A DNA stretch of 64,000 nt from JADKIH01 sp964595205. GTDB lineage: Bacteria > Bacteroidota > Bacteroidia > AKYH767-A > 2013-40CM-41-45. Below are positions 27,400-36,094 of this stretch, piece by piece. The position numbers and the translations under genes were made by a program. The stretch lies in contig CAZQOQ010000036.1 of assembly GCA_964595205.1 (NCBI GenBank), positions 186,001 through 250,000 of the forward strand. Direction: 5' to 3'. How positions within the stretch are numbered: the stretch's first letter is position 1; every line of letters starts with the position of its first letter. The notes beneath the pieces were generated by a model. It saw only the letters and a list, made by a program, of their open reading frames with translations. It had not been told where the DNA came from and ran no database searches.

Positions 27400-28650
27400 A
27401 TGAGAAAAATTATACTTCAATTCTTATTGTTCACAATTAGCTGTTCTGTGTCCGGTCAATGGGTACAGAAGTCTTCCTTCCCCGGCGGAACACGCACAAA
27501 GGCAACATCGTTCAGGATAGAAAATAAAATATACTTACTGGGCGGATTGAATACCTCCAATGTGATCCTGCGAGATCTGTGGGAATATAACATTGCAACC
27601 GACACCTGGCAGAGGAAAGCTGATTTTCCAGGACCGGAAAGATATGGCGCAGCATCCTTTGTTATGAATGACGTCGCCTATATCAGTACCGGCGGAAACG
27701 ACAACGGCTACCTCGACGATCTCTGGCAGTATAATTCGATCACCGATACTTGGGTGCAAAAAAACGGTTTACCGGCAGGAATGGCTCAGCATGAGAATCA
27801 ACGTGTGGAAGCATTTGCATTCGTGATTGGCAACCGGGCCTATCTCGGCGGCGGAAACGGTTTCGTGTTTGGTCCTAATTCCACTAACAACTATGCGTTT
27901 TTCGATCTGTGGGAATATAATCCCGCAGGAAGCGTGTGGACACATAAGTCAGACATTCCGGATGCTATCGGAAGAAATATGTCGATTGCTTCTGTAATAA
28001 ACGACAAGGCATACATCGGACTCGGATGTAATGTTCAGCAGACTGTCAATCACCAGACATTTTGGGAATACGATCCGTCGACCGATATATGGACTTCAAA
28101 GGCATCGTTTCCATCACTCTTTACTACCGATGCAAATGCATTTGTACTCGGTCAGCAACTATACGTTGCAGGCGGTGTCAATTTAAACCCGGTTAGTTTG
28201 TCAAACCAGGTCTATAAGTATGATCCCGTCGCAGATGCCTGGTCGCAGATGCCTGGGTTTAACGGTAATGAAATTGCGGGGGCAATATGCGAATCGACAG
28301 ACAGCCTTGCGTTTCTGGGAACCGGCTACAGGGGCAATCTGACCCTGCGAACCGATTGGTGGGAGTATGCCTCATTAAACACCGGCGTATCCTTTCCGGT
28401 ACTCAAAGCAGAGAAGCCGGTAAATGTTTTTCCGAATCCGTTTTCAGAAAATACGACCTTTTACCTGGGTGAGGGTGTTCAGTCGTGCAGTATAGAAATT
28501 TTCGATGCCTGTGGGAAGAGAGTAAGACAGGTAACAATAAGCCAAACGAATAATAAATTAAGTCGCGGTGATCTGTCGACCGGTCTATACCTGTATACTG
28601 TGAATGCACACGGTAGCATCATCGACCGGGGAAAGCTGGTTGTAGAATGA
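27400..28650 (+). CDS. T9SS-secreted Kelch-repeat protein
   Basis: 416 residues. Signal peptide ends VSGQ (about residue 19). Six Kelch-type units of about 50 residues carry the marks LLGGLNTSNVILRDLWEYN, DTWQRKADFPGPERYGAASF and AYIGLGCN, giving a galactose-oxidase-like beta-propeller. A type A sorting domain follows from about 345 (VFPNPFSENTTFYLG). No copper-site residues of galactose oxidase are evident, so it is more likely a binding or structural protein. It has its own consensus promoter and an intrinsic terminator, hence a single-gene unit. Confidence 0.92.
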   Translation: MRKIILQFLLFTISCSVSGQWVQKSSFPGGTRTKATSFRIENKIYLLGGLNTSNVILRDLWEYNIATDTWQRKADFPGPERYGAASFVMNDVAYISTGGNDNGYLDDLWQYNSITDTWVQKNGLPAGMAQHENQRVEAFAFVIGNRAYLGGGNGFVFGPNSTNNYAFFDLWEYNPAGSVWTHKSDIPDAIGRNMSIASVINDKAYIGLGCNVQQTVNHQTFWEYDPSTDIWTSKASFPSLFTTDANAFVLGQQLYVAGGVNLNPVSLSNQVYKYDPVADAWSQMPGFNGNEIAGAICESTDSLAFLGTGYRGNLTLRTDWWEYASLNTGVSFPVLKAEKPVNVFPNPFSENTTFYLGEGVQSCSIEIFDACGKRVRQVTISQTNNKLSRGDLSTGLYLYTVNAHGSIIDRGKLVVE

Positions 28651-28742
28651 CAGTCAATATGTATAAAAAGCAATAAAATATATAAACCCCTCCATCCGGT
28701 TTCTCCGGAATCTCTGTTTCCTGTGTTATTGATTTTTTACCG

Positions 28743-28780
28743 GAAATACCTGTCGCAAGTCAGGTATTTCTTTGTTTTAT
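28743..28780 (+). terminator. Intrinsic terminator after the Kelch gene
   Basis: GAAATACCTG (28743-28752), an 8-base loop TCGCAAGT, CAGGTATTTC (28761-28770): a perfect 10-bp stem followed by TTTGTTTTAT. The U-tract doubles as the -33 region of the citrate synthase promoter. Confidence 0.8.
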
Positions 28781-28802
28781 ATTGTTTCTGACCTTAACTT
28801 TA
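28771..28802 (+). promoter_or_regulatory. Candidate citrate synthase promoter
   Basis: TTTG at 28771-28774, a 20-bp spacer and TAACTTTA at 28795-28802 (TAnnTTTG with one mismatch), 27 bases before the ATG at 28830. It overlaps the tail of the preceding terminator. Confidence 0.55.
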
Positions 28803-28829
28803 GCACCCATTAAAATTAACGATGCAAAA

Positions 28830-30134
28830 ATGAAATCAGCCAAAATTGAGTTAGAAGGCAGTACCTATGAGATACCTTTGGTAGTGGGAACAGAAAATGA
28901 AAGAGCGATTGATATTTCCAATCTGCGTAATGAGACAGGCTACATTACCCTCGATACCGGGTATAAGAATACAGGCGCAACGAAAAGCGCCATCACTTTC
29001 CTGGATGGAGAGAAAGGGATATTGAGATACCGGGGATATCCCATAGAGCAACTGGCCGCTCAATCGACATTTTTGGAAGTGGCATATCTTCTCATCTATG
29101 GCGAATTGCCTGCGAAGGATGAATTGGCGGCATTCGTTTCCGGTATAACAAACCACAGCCTCATTCATGAGGACATGAAAAAGTTCTATGAAGGATTTCC
29201 GGGCAAGGCTCATCCCATGGGAGTTTTGGCTTCCATGATGTGTGCATTATCGACTTTTTATCCGGAGGCGCAGAAAACGGAAATGACAAAACAGGAGGTG
29301 AACGTGACAATCCAGCGGTTGATAGCCAAGTGCTCAACCATTGCAGCCTGGTCATATAAAAAATCACAGGGCTTTCCTACCATGTATCCGAAAAACAAGC
29401 TGAGTTATTGTGATAATTTTCTTTACATGATGTTTGCGCAGCCGACGGAAGAATACATCTTAAACGAAACGGTGAGGAAGGCGCTCGACATATTACTCAT
29501 TCTGCATGCAGACCACGAACAAAATTGTTCCACATCAACAGTGAGACTGGCGGGATCATCACAGGCGAGTTTGTATGCAGCCATATCATCGGGTATCTGT
29601 GCATTGTGGGGGCCATCGCATGGCGGCGCCAACCAGGCGGTGATTGAAATGCTTGAGATGATCAACAGGGGTGGAGGTACGGTGGATTCATGGGTGGAAA
29701 AGGCAAAAGATAAGAGCAGTAAATTCCGGTTGATGGGCTTTGGACACCGCGTTTATAAAAACTTCGATCCCCGTGCAAAAATTATTAAGAAGGCCTGCGA
29801 TGATGTATTGAATGAACTGGGCATCAAAGACCCGTTACTTGACATTGCAAAATCTCTCGAAGAAGTGGCATTGACAGATAATTATTTCATCGAGAAAAAA
29901 TTATATCCGAATGTGGATTTTTATTCAGGAATTCTCTATCGTGCAATTGGAATTCCTACCGATATGTTTACCGTCATGTTTGCCATGGGCCGGATGCCGG
30001 GATGGATCGCTCAATGGAAAGAGATGAGAGAAGGCGGAGAACCCATTGCAAGGCCACGACAAATCTATACCGGCCACACCCAACGCGCATATGTTAAATT
30101 GCAGGACAGAAAGCCGGTGGAGAGAATGGTTTAG
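28830..30134 (+). CDS. gltA: Citrate synthase
   Basis: 434 residues from ATG 28830, the start that gives the usual hexameric (E. coli-like) length; an in-frame start at 28782 would overlap the promoter. It condenses acetyl-CoA and oxaloacetate to citrate, the first step of the TCA cycle, in the cytoplasm. Catalytic residues are all present: His264 in GPSHGGANQAV, His306 in MGFGHRVYKNFDPRA and Asp363 in NVDFYSG. The N-terminal TYEIPLVVGTENERAIDI segment is typical of type II enzymes. It is monocistronic, with its own promoter; a short tandem repeat and a convergent receiver gene follow. Confidence 0.98.
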   Translation: MKSAKIELEGSTYEIPLVVGTENERAIDISNLRNETGYITLDTGYKNTGATKSAITFLDGEKGILRYRGYPIEQLAAQSTFLEVAYLLIYGELPAKDELAAFVSGITNHSLIHEDMKKFYEGFPGKAHPMGVLASMMCALSTFYPEAQKTEMTKQEVNVTIQRLIAKCSTIAAWSYKKSQGFPTMYPKNKLSYCDNFLYMMFAQPTEEYILNETVRKALDILLILHADHEQNCSTSTVRLAGSSQASLYAAISSGICALWGPSHGGANQAVIEMLEMINRGGGTVDSWVEKAKDKSSKFRLMGFGHRVYKNFDPRAKIIKKACDDVLNELGIKDPLLDIAKSLEEVALTDNYFIEKKLYPNVDFYSGILYRAIGIPTDMFTVMFAMGRMPGWIAQWKEMREGGEPIARPRQIYTGHTQRAYVKLQDRKPVERMV

Positions 30135-30175
30135 GAGTTAGATTTTTGATCGTTGAATGCAGATTTTTTATTTTA

Positions 30176-30203
30176 ATTAACGATTGACGATTAACGATTA
30201 ACG
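30176..30203. repeat. Four tandem copies of a 7-bp unit
   Basis: ATTAACG, ATTGACG, ATTAACG, ATTAACG in perfect phase between the convergent citrate synthase and receiver genes. Possibly a slippage product; function unknown. Confidence 0.6.
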
Positions 30204-30214
30204 AAAAAATAAAT

Positions 30215-30658
30215 TCAATTCCACATATTTTTATCCATTTCAATCATCCTCAAAAGAGAGCAGTGGATGTTTGCAAAAACTGTTTTATTCGATTTTAAAA
30301 AATAATCTGATGCGCCATTGCGAATCGTTTCCAGGGCGTTTTCAAGATCGTCCTGCGACGAAACCATGATTACCTTTGCTGTCGGATTTATTGCCTTAAT
30401 CTTCTGCAATATGAAAAGTCCGTCCCGGCCATTTCCAAAATCGTAATCGAGAATTATCTTGCGATCGTCTTTCGCTTTATAATTTTTCAGAAAATCATCT
30501 CCGCTTAAATAGTGCTCCGCCTCCAGCCCGGCATTTGAAGACAAGTACTCTTTAAGCATGATGCAAAATGAAAAATCATCGTCGATTATGGCTACCAACG
30601 ATTTATTTTTATCCGGATCAATCGCTTTCTTTTCTGGTTGCAGTGATAAATCGCCCAT
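30215..30658 (-). CDS. Stand-alone receiver-domain protein
   Basis: 147 residues, all receiver domain after a 20-residue charged leader. Acidic pocket is IIDDDFS (25-31), with phospho-acceptor Asp71 in ILDYDFGNG, a Ser switch residue in MVSSQD and Lys in YFLKSNK. There is no output domain, so it must act by protein contact or as a phosphate relay. No kinase gene is adjacent; the two in this window each have a partner. On the minus strand a TAATTTTG box lies upstream, but its -33 region is poor. It is divergent from the deacetylase gene. Confidence 0.9.
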   Translation of the reverse strand: MGDLSLQPEKKAIDPDKNKSLVAIIDDDFSFCIMLKEYLSSNAGLEAEHYLSGDDFLKNYKAKDDRKIILDYDFGNGRDGLFILQKIKAINPTAKVIMVSSQDDLENALETIRNGASDYFLKSNKTVFANIHCSLLRMIEMDKNMWN

Positions 30659-30745
30659 CGTTCAAATATCCCAAAATTATTCAATAATCTCAAAATGTAA
30701 AGCCGGATTAAAAACAGTATTTTAGGCTTCAATTCCAAACAGTAT

Positions 30746-33235
30746 ATGAGACGAATATTAATTTTCATATTAACAGCCTTCTGCCCCGCGTTTTCATTCA
30801 GTCAGGCTCAGCAGCAATTAAGTTCGGCCGAGATTCTTCAAAGCATGAAGAAGCTGAATGTAACTGGTTCCGTGCTCTACATTGCCGCACATCCTGATGA
30901 TGAAAACACAAGGCTTTTGGCTTTTCTCAGCAAAGAAAAAAAATTGCGCACCGGCTATCTCTCGATTACCCGCGGCGACGGCGGACAAAATCTCGTCGGA
31001 AAAGAACAGGCCGAACTTCTCGGCATCCTTCGCACACAGGAATTGCTCGCAGCACGCAGGATCGACGGAGCCGAACAATTTTTCACTCGCGCTAACGATT
31101 TCGGATACTCGAAAAATCCGGAAGAGACTTTTGAATTCTGGAAAAAGGATACCATCCTCTCCGACATGGTCTGGATCATCCGCAACTTTAAACCTGATGT
31201 GATCATCTGCCGTTTTCCAACCACCGGCGAAGGTGGTCACGGCCATCATACCGCATCAGCCATACTCGCGCTCGAAGCCTTCGACGCCGCAGCCGATGCC
31301 TCCCGCTTTCCCTGGCAGCTGAAATTCGTCGACACCTGGCAGACCAAAAGAGTCTTCTGGAATGTCTTCAATCCAAACCCCGGAACCACTCTTTCCGCTG
31401 ATCACCTCCAGCTTGATGTTGGCGGTTTCAATACACTCCTCGGAAAGAGTTACGGCGAAATAGCTGCGGAGAGCCGCTCCATGCACAAGAGCCAGGGATT
31501 CGGAACCGCGAGAAACCGCGGCAGCCAGGTTGAATATTTCAAACAGTTGAAAGGAGATTCAGTAAAGAACGATTTATTCGAAGGCATCGATCAGTCCTGG
31601 AGTCGCTTCAGAAATACCACCGGTCTCAGTGAGGAAATAAACAAATGTATCGGCCAATACGATTCTGACTCTCCCGTTAAAAGTCTGCCCGCATTAATAA
31701 AAATATACAAGTCGCTGTCATCTCTTTCCGAAAATGACCGGAACATCATTTCCTGGAAAAAGACAAAGCTGAAAGAAATCAAGGCGCTCCTCATGAATTG
31801 CGCCGGATTATGGTTCGAAGCCGCTTCTTCGACGCCAGCGGGAATACCCGGTAAAAATATTGAAGTCACGTTACAAGCCATTAACAGGAGCGACGCAAAT
31901 ATTTCCATCAACAGGATTTTATGGTCAGCCGGATCGGATACCGTTGCAGGCATTCCTCTTAAAAAAAATGTGATGAATACTTTTAAGCGCACAGTAAAGC
32001 TGGATAAACAGATTCAATATTCAAATCCTTACTGGTTAAATGACGTGCACAACGAAGGTTTTTTTAATGTCAAAGATCCCATGTTGATTCTCAACCCTGA
32101 AAATACCCCAGCCTATTCTGTATCACTCTATCTGAATATAGACGGAATGGATCTTCAACTGGAGCAACCGCTGGTAAATAAAACGACTGATCCTATTAAA
32201 GGAGAAGTTTACAGGCCATTTGAGATTCTGCCGCAGGTCACGGTTAATTTTTCTTCGAAGGCTTTCGTCTTTCAAAACGGTAAATCTTCGCGCATGCAGC
32301 TTACCATTACAAACCATACTGACAGCATAACAGGGAAAGTGATTATTCAAATGCCTCCGGGATGGAAGGTTGAACCATCATTTTTCAATTTTGATAATAA
32401 AATTAAAAACAGCGTGAGTGTTTTTGAGATCACCGTCACGCCTCCTTCGACGGCTTCTGATGGATCGATTTCGGCATCTGTTATTTCTAATGGCGATACT
32501 GTTTCCAGGAGTCTCAGGCGCATCGAATACGATCACATTCCATCACAATTCATGTTGTATGATGCGAAGGCTAAACTGGTTTGTGCCGACATCCGTCTTG
32601 CAGGAACAAAGATCGGATACATCCCCGGCGCAGGCGACGACGTGGCTGAATGTCTCGTACAGGTCGGATATGATGTAACTATCCTGACCGATGAGATGCT
32701 TTCAAAAACCAGCCTGGAAAAATTTAACGCTATCGTTACAGGAGTTCGGGCATACAATACCAACGAGTGGCTGCAAAATCATAGTCAGAAACTGCTCGAA
32801 TACATCAGGCAGGGAGGCAATTTCATTGTTCAATATAACACCAACAACAGGATCGGCCCTCTCATCTCAAAAATTTCTCCCTATCCATTCAATATTTCCC
32901 GCGATCGCGTCACCGATGAAAAAGCCGAAGTCAGGTTCGTTAATGAATCGCACAGTATCCTGAATTATCCGAATAAGATAACCCAAAACGATTTCATGGG
33001 CTGGAAACAGGAACGCTGTATTTATTCGGCATCCGATCTCGATCCGGCATATGAGAAGATTCTTTCCATGAATGATCCGGGTGAAAAGCCGAATGACGGC
33101 AGCCTTGTAGTTGCAAAGTATGGCAAAGGTAACTTCGTTTATACGGGGCTCGTATTTTTCAGGGAGCTTCCGGCAGGAATACCCGGAGCCTACAGGCTTT
33201 TTGTAAATATGGTCAGTTTGCCCGTGAATAAATAG
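30746..33235 (+). CDS. Large PIG-L/LmbE-family deacetylase
   Basis: 829 residues. Signal peptide ends FSQ (about residue 20). The PIG-L domain (about 40-300) has the metal motif AHPDDE (48-53), RGDGGQN and the late GHGHHTAS (about 164-171), so the zinc site looks complete. The family hydrolyses N-acetyl groups on GlcNAc-type sugars. A beta-sandwich (NPCBM/NEW3-like, about 380-620) and a C-terminal glutamine-amidotransferase-like fold (IPGAGDDVAECL ... FIVQYNTN) follow. It is periplasmic or outer-surface. A 38-residue membrane protein and a sodium symporter follow within 2 bases, suggesting deacetylation of an amino sugar coupled to uptake of the product. Confidence 0.88.
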   Translation: MRRILIFILTAFCPAFSFSQAQQQLSSAEILQSMKKLNVTGSVLYIAAHPDDENTRLLAFLSKEKKLRTGYLSITRGDGGQNLVGKEQAELLGILRTQELLAARRIDGAEQFFTRANDFGYSKNPEETFEFWKKDTILSDMVWIIRNFKPDVIICRFPTTGEGGHGHHTASAILALEAFDAAADASRFPWQLKFVDTWQTKRVFWNVFNPNPGTTLSADHLQLDVGGFNTLLGKSYGEIAAESRSMHKSQGFGTARNRGSQVEYFKQLKGDSVKNDLFEGIDQSWSRFRNTTGLSEEINKCIGQYDSDSPVKSLPALIKIYKSLSSLSENDRNIISWKKTKLKEIKALLMNCAGLWFEAASSTPAGIPGKNIEVTLQAINRSDANISINRILWSAGSDTVAGIPLKKNVMNTFKRTVKLDKQIQYSNPYWLNDVHNEGFFNVKDPMLILNPENTPAYSVSLYLNIDGMDLQLEQPLVNKTTDPIKGEVYRPFEILPQVTVNFSSKAFVFQNGKSSRMQLTITNHTDSITGKVIIQMPPGWKVEPSFFNFDNKIKNSVSVFEITVTPPSTASDGSISASVISNGDTVSRSLRRIEYDHIPSQFMLYDAKAKLVCADIRLAGTKIGYIPGAGDDVAECLVQVGYDVTILTDEMLSKTSLEKFNAIVTGVRAYNTNEWLQNHSQKLLEYIRQGGNFIVQYNTNNRIGPLISKISPYPFNISRDRVTDEKAEVRFVNESHSILNYPNKITQNDFMGWKQERCIYSASDLDPAYEKILSMNDPGEKPNDGSLVVAKYGKGNFVYTGLVFFRELPAGIPGAYRLFVNMVSLPVNK

Positions 33236-33237
33236 TG

Positions 33238-33354
33238 ATGCAGGAAAACGAATCACCTGACACAATCAACTGGAGACGCGTTTACCTGGTAATCGTCGCA
33301 GCCCTCGTGCTGGAAATAATTTTATTTAACCTCATTACAGATTATTTTAAATGA
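33238..33354 (+). CDS. 38-residue single-span membrane protein
   Basis: A small gene between the deacetylase stop (33235) and the symporter start. It encodes 38 residues: a charged N-terminus (MQENESPDTINWRR), one hydrophobic helix of about 19 residues (VYLVIVAALVLEIILFNLI) and a short polar end TDYFK. By the positive-inside rule the N-terminus with its two arginines lies in the cytoplasm. Its TGA overlaps the symporter ATG (ATGA at 33351-33354). The tight fit on both sides and a membrane helix with no stop make it a likely real gene, perhaps a small symporter subunit. No homologue is known to me by name. Confidence 0.75.
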   Translation: MQENESPDTINWRRVYLVIVAALVLEIILFNLITDYFK

Positions 33355-35033
33355 ACATCATCGACTGGCTGGTGATGGGAATTACATTGCTGGCCATTGT
33401 CCTGTATGGAATGTGGAAGAGCCGCGGTACAAAAAATATCCGCGGATTTTTGCTTGCGGATAGAAAACTGCCGTGGTATCATGTGGGAATGTCTGTGATG
33501 GCCACACAGGCAAGCGCCATCACTTTTCTTTCTGCACCCGGACAGGCATACAGCGACGGGATGCGGTTTTTACAATTTTATTTCGGACTGCCGCTTGCGA
33601 TGATTGTTTTATGTGTGGCCTTTATTCCCATTTTCAAACGGCTCAATGTGTATACTGCCTATGAGTATCTCGAAAAACGTTTCGACATTAAAACGCGACT
33701 GCTTACAGCGTTCCTTTTTTTAATTCAGCGGGGAATTTCTACCGGCATCACGATCTATGCTCCTTCTATCGTCTTGTCGTCGATCCTGGGAATGAATATC
33801 ACTTACACCACATTGTTCATCGGAGGAATTGTAATTATTTATACTGTCTATGGCGGAACGAAAGCAGTTTCGCACACGCAATTGTTTCAGATGATAATTA
33901 TTTTCAGCGGGTTATTTTGTGCAGCAGTGATTGTAATCCGGATGCTGCCCGAAAACATCGGCTTCATCGACGCGCTTCACATTGCAGGTAAGATGGAACG
34001 CATGAACCTGATCGACACCACCCTCGATTGGAATAACAGGTACAACATCTGGTCAGGAATTATCGGAGGATTTTTTCTGCAACTATCCTATTTCGGAACC
34101 GATCAGTCGCAGGTGGGCCGTTACCTTACCGGTAAATCAATAGCTCAAAGCAGGCTTGGGCTTTTGATGAATGGTTTTGTAAAAATTCCCATGCAGTTCT
34201 TTATCCTGCTTATCGGGATTTTGGTTTTTGTTTTTTACCAGTTTCACCAGCCTCCCGTTTTCTTCAATGATGTGGAGGTGTCGAATTTAAAGAACAGTAT
34301 TTACAGCGATGAATTCAAAAAACTGGAAACTCAATATGCCGGAGTGCATGACGGAAAGCTGATTCATTTAACCAATCTTAAATCCGGATTGGAAAACGAT
34401 AACAATGAAGTAATAGCTGAAGCTCGAATGCGATTGCAATCGGCGGAGAAGGAGGAAAGAGAAATTAAAAAATCGGTTACCGCCCTGATGCTTAAATACA
34501 ATGCAATGGCAGATACCAATGACACCAATTACATCTTTTTGAATTTTGTTACGCACAATCTGCCGGTGGGAATGATCGGATTGCTGATTGCAATAATCTT
34601 TCTTGCTTCCATGGGCTCCACTGCCAGCGGTTTGAATTCGCTTGCCTCTACATCGGTAGTCGACGTCTTCAAACGACTCATCAATAAGGATGCAGACAGC
34701 AAATTATATTTGTTGGCCTCGCGCCTGGCTACGGTCGGGTGGGGAATCTTTTGTGTCATTATTGCCATTTACGCAGGTAAGATGGGTAACCTGCTCGAGG
34801 CCGTGAACATTCTCGGTTCACTTTTTTACGGAACCATTCTCGGGATTTTTATCGTGGCCTTCTACATGAAAAGCGTGGGAGGGAATGCGGTCTTTTATGC
34901 CGCACTGTTAACAGAAGGTTTCGTGTTTGCAGCGTGGTTGACCGATCTTACTGCATTTCTCTGGCTAAATGTGATCGGTTGTGTGCTCGTGATGGTATTT
35001 TCTCTTCTTCTCCAGAGGTCGAAGGCATTTTGA
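33351..35033 (+). CDS. Sodium:solute symporter (SSS family)
   Basis: 560 residues, about 13 membrane helices. The start MNIIDWLVMGITLLAIVLYGMWKSRG is the usual helix 1, and the SSS block GFLLADRKLPWYHVGMSVMATQASAITFLSAPG-type sequence follows (about 31-65). There is an unusual insertion of about 90 charged residues between helices near 295-385 (NLKSGLENDNNEVIAEAR...), probably a cytoplasmic or periplasmic loop with coiled-coil character. It couples Na+ entry to uptake of a small organic solute, perhaps an amino sugar or sialic acid given the deacetylase. Translation is coupled to the 38-residue gene. Confidence 0.92.
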   Translation: MNIIDWLVMGITLLAIVLYGMWKSRGTKNIRGFLLADRKLPWYHVGMSVMATQASAITFLSAPGQAYSDGMRFLQFYFGLPLAMIVLCVAFIPIFKRLNVYTAYEYLEKRFDIKTRLLTAFLFLIQRGISTGITIYAPSIVLSSILGMNITYTTLFIGGIVIIYTVYGGTKAVSHTQLFQMIIIFSGLFCAAVIVIRMLPENIGFIDALHIAGKMERMNLIDTTLDWNNRYNIWSGIIGGFFLQLSYFGTDQSQVGRYLTGKSIAQSRLGLLMNGFVKIPMQFFILLIGILVFVFYQFHQPPVFFNDVEVSNLKNSIYSDEFKKLETQYAGVHDGKLIHLTNLKSGLENDNNEVIAEARMRLQSAEKEEREIKKSVTALMLKYNAMADTNDTNYIFLNFVTHNLPVGMIGLLIAIIFLASMGSTASGLNSLASTSVVDVFKRLINKDADSKLYLLASRLATVGWGIFCVIIAIYAGKMGNLLEAVNILGSLFYGTILGIFIVAFYMKSVGGNAVFYAALLTEGFVFAAWLTDLTAFLWLNVIGCVLVMVFSLLLQRSKAF

Positions 35034-35096
35034 AAATAGTTTTCTGTTTTTGGTTTCATTGCTGTTAAACCCTGAAACCAAAAACAGAAAAATAAA
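35031..35096. terminator. Strong bidirectional terminator
   Basis: A perfect 19-bp stem: 35040-35058 pairs with 35073-35091, loop 14 bases. U-runs flank it on both strands. It serves the symporter operon (+) and the convergent DUF2911 gene (-). Confidence 0.88.
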
Positions 35097-35102
35097 AATT
35101 TA

Positions 35103-35969
35103 TCACTTGCCGCCTTTGGCTTCGCGGATCAGTTTTTCATTAAGTTTAACATAGTCGTCGTTCTTGTCTTCTTTTGCAAGAGCCATCGATTTTTCTGCGG
35201 AAGCAGTTGCGCCGTTTGAATCTTTCATCTTCATCTGAATTTTTGCTTTGAGATGATAGATCCAATACGCCTTCGGGTTTTGTTCGATCGCCAGGTTAAC
35301 CCATTGAAAAGCCTTATTCAGATCCTTGTTGTTTTCATAGTAATAATTGGCGGCCTGGTAATAAGGACGAGTGTCTTTTTCAAGGGCAGTCTCAATGTTC
35401 TTTAAAACCTTCTCGTCGATTTCAGTTGTTACATTAAATGCGACTCTTGTCATTTCCCAGAGCAATTCGATATTGGCCGATGTAGGTGTGATATCAGCCA
35501 CATTGATTGTAAACGTTTCTGTTTTCGCAGCCATTGGGGAAGGTTTAACTTTAACCCTTAAGACTTCATCGGCTGTTTTATAATCGTTCGTGTTTCCGCC
35601 GAGTGTGAGGTCCTTGTAAAATAAAATTTCCCAGCTGTCTTTGTTAGGAATGGTATACAATGCATAGGTTCCGGCCTTAAGCGCCATACCTTCCACTTTA
35701 ACATCGTCGCCGAATGTTATTTTGGTTGAATTGTTCGCGCCCGTGCGCCAGATTTTGCCATAAGGAACCAGGTCGCCGTATACCACCCTGCCTTTAACGC
35801 CTGGCCTGGAGTATTCAATTTTAATATTAGAAAGTGCAAATGCCTGGTCGATTGTCTGCAGCGGACTCGGTGCAGGAGTCTTCAACTGCTGTGCATGAAG
35901 CGATAGGCTTATCAGCGATTGCATGATTAATAATAATGCAAATGAATTTTTAATAGTCCTGAATGTCAT
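35103..35969 (-). CDS. DUF2911 protein with C-terminal TPR-like helices
   Basis: 288 residues. Signal peptide ends HAQ (about residue 27). DUF2911 occupies about 40-190: IEYSRPGVKGRVVYGDLVPYG, IWRTGANNSTKITF and AGTYALYTIPNKDSWEI are its conserved strands. The C-terminal 90 residues form TPR-like helices (YYQAANYYYENNKDLNKAFQW, AYWIYHLKAKIQMKMKD). It is secreted or periplasmic; function unknown. A TACTTTTA box lies upstream on the minus strand without a convincing -33 element. It shares a bidirectional terminator with the symporter gene. Confidence 0.9.
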   Translation of the reverse strand: MTFRTIKNSFALLLIMQSLISLSLHAQQLKTPAPSPLQTIDQAFALSNIKIEYSRPGVKGRVVYGDLVPYGKIWRTGANNSTKITFGDDVKVEGMALKAGTYALYTIPNKDSWEILFYKDLTLGGNTNDYKTADEVLRVKVKPSPMAAKTETFTINVADITPTSANIELLWEMTRVAFNVTTEIDEKVLKNIETALEKDTRPYYQAANYYYENNKDLNKAFQWVNLAIEQNPKAYWIYHLKAKIQMKMKDSNGATASAEKSMALAKEDKNDDYVKLNEKLIREAKGGK

Positions 35970-36094
35970 AATGTTTTAGTTAAGAGTTTAGATGATAAAA
36001 GTAGTGTTTATTTTTCTACGTATTAGCTAAATTTTAACAACCCCCGCATACAACTCTTTTTATTTTTATGCGTCTCGTTTAAAATCCGTATATC

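Noticed and set aside
30746..33235. BshB-type bacillithiol deacetylase
   Set aside because: The AHPDDE motif is shared, but the protein is secreted, 829 residues long and multi-domain, unlike the small cytoplasmic BshB enzymes.
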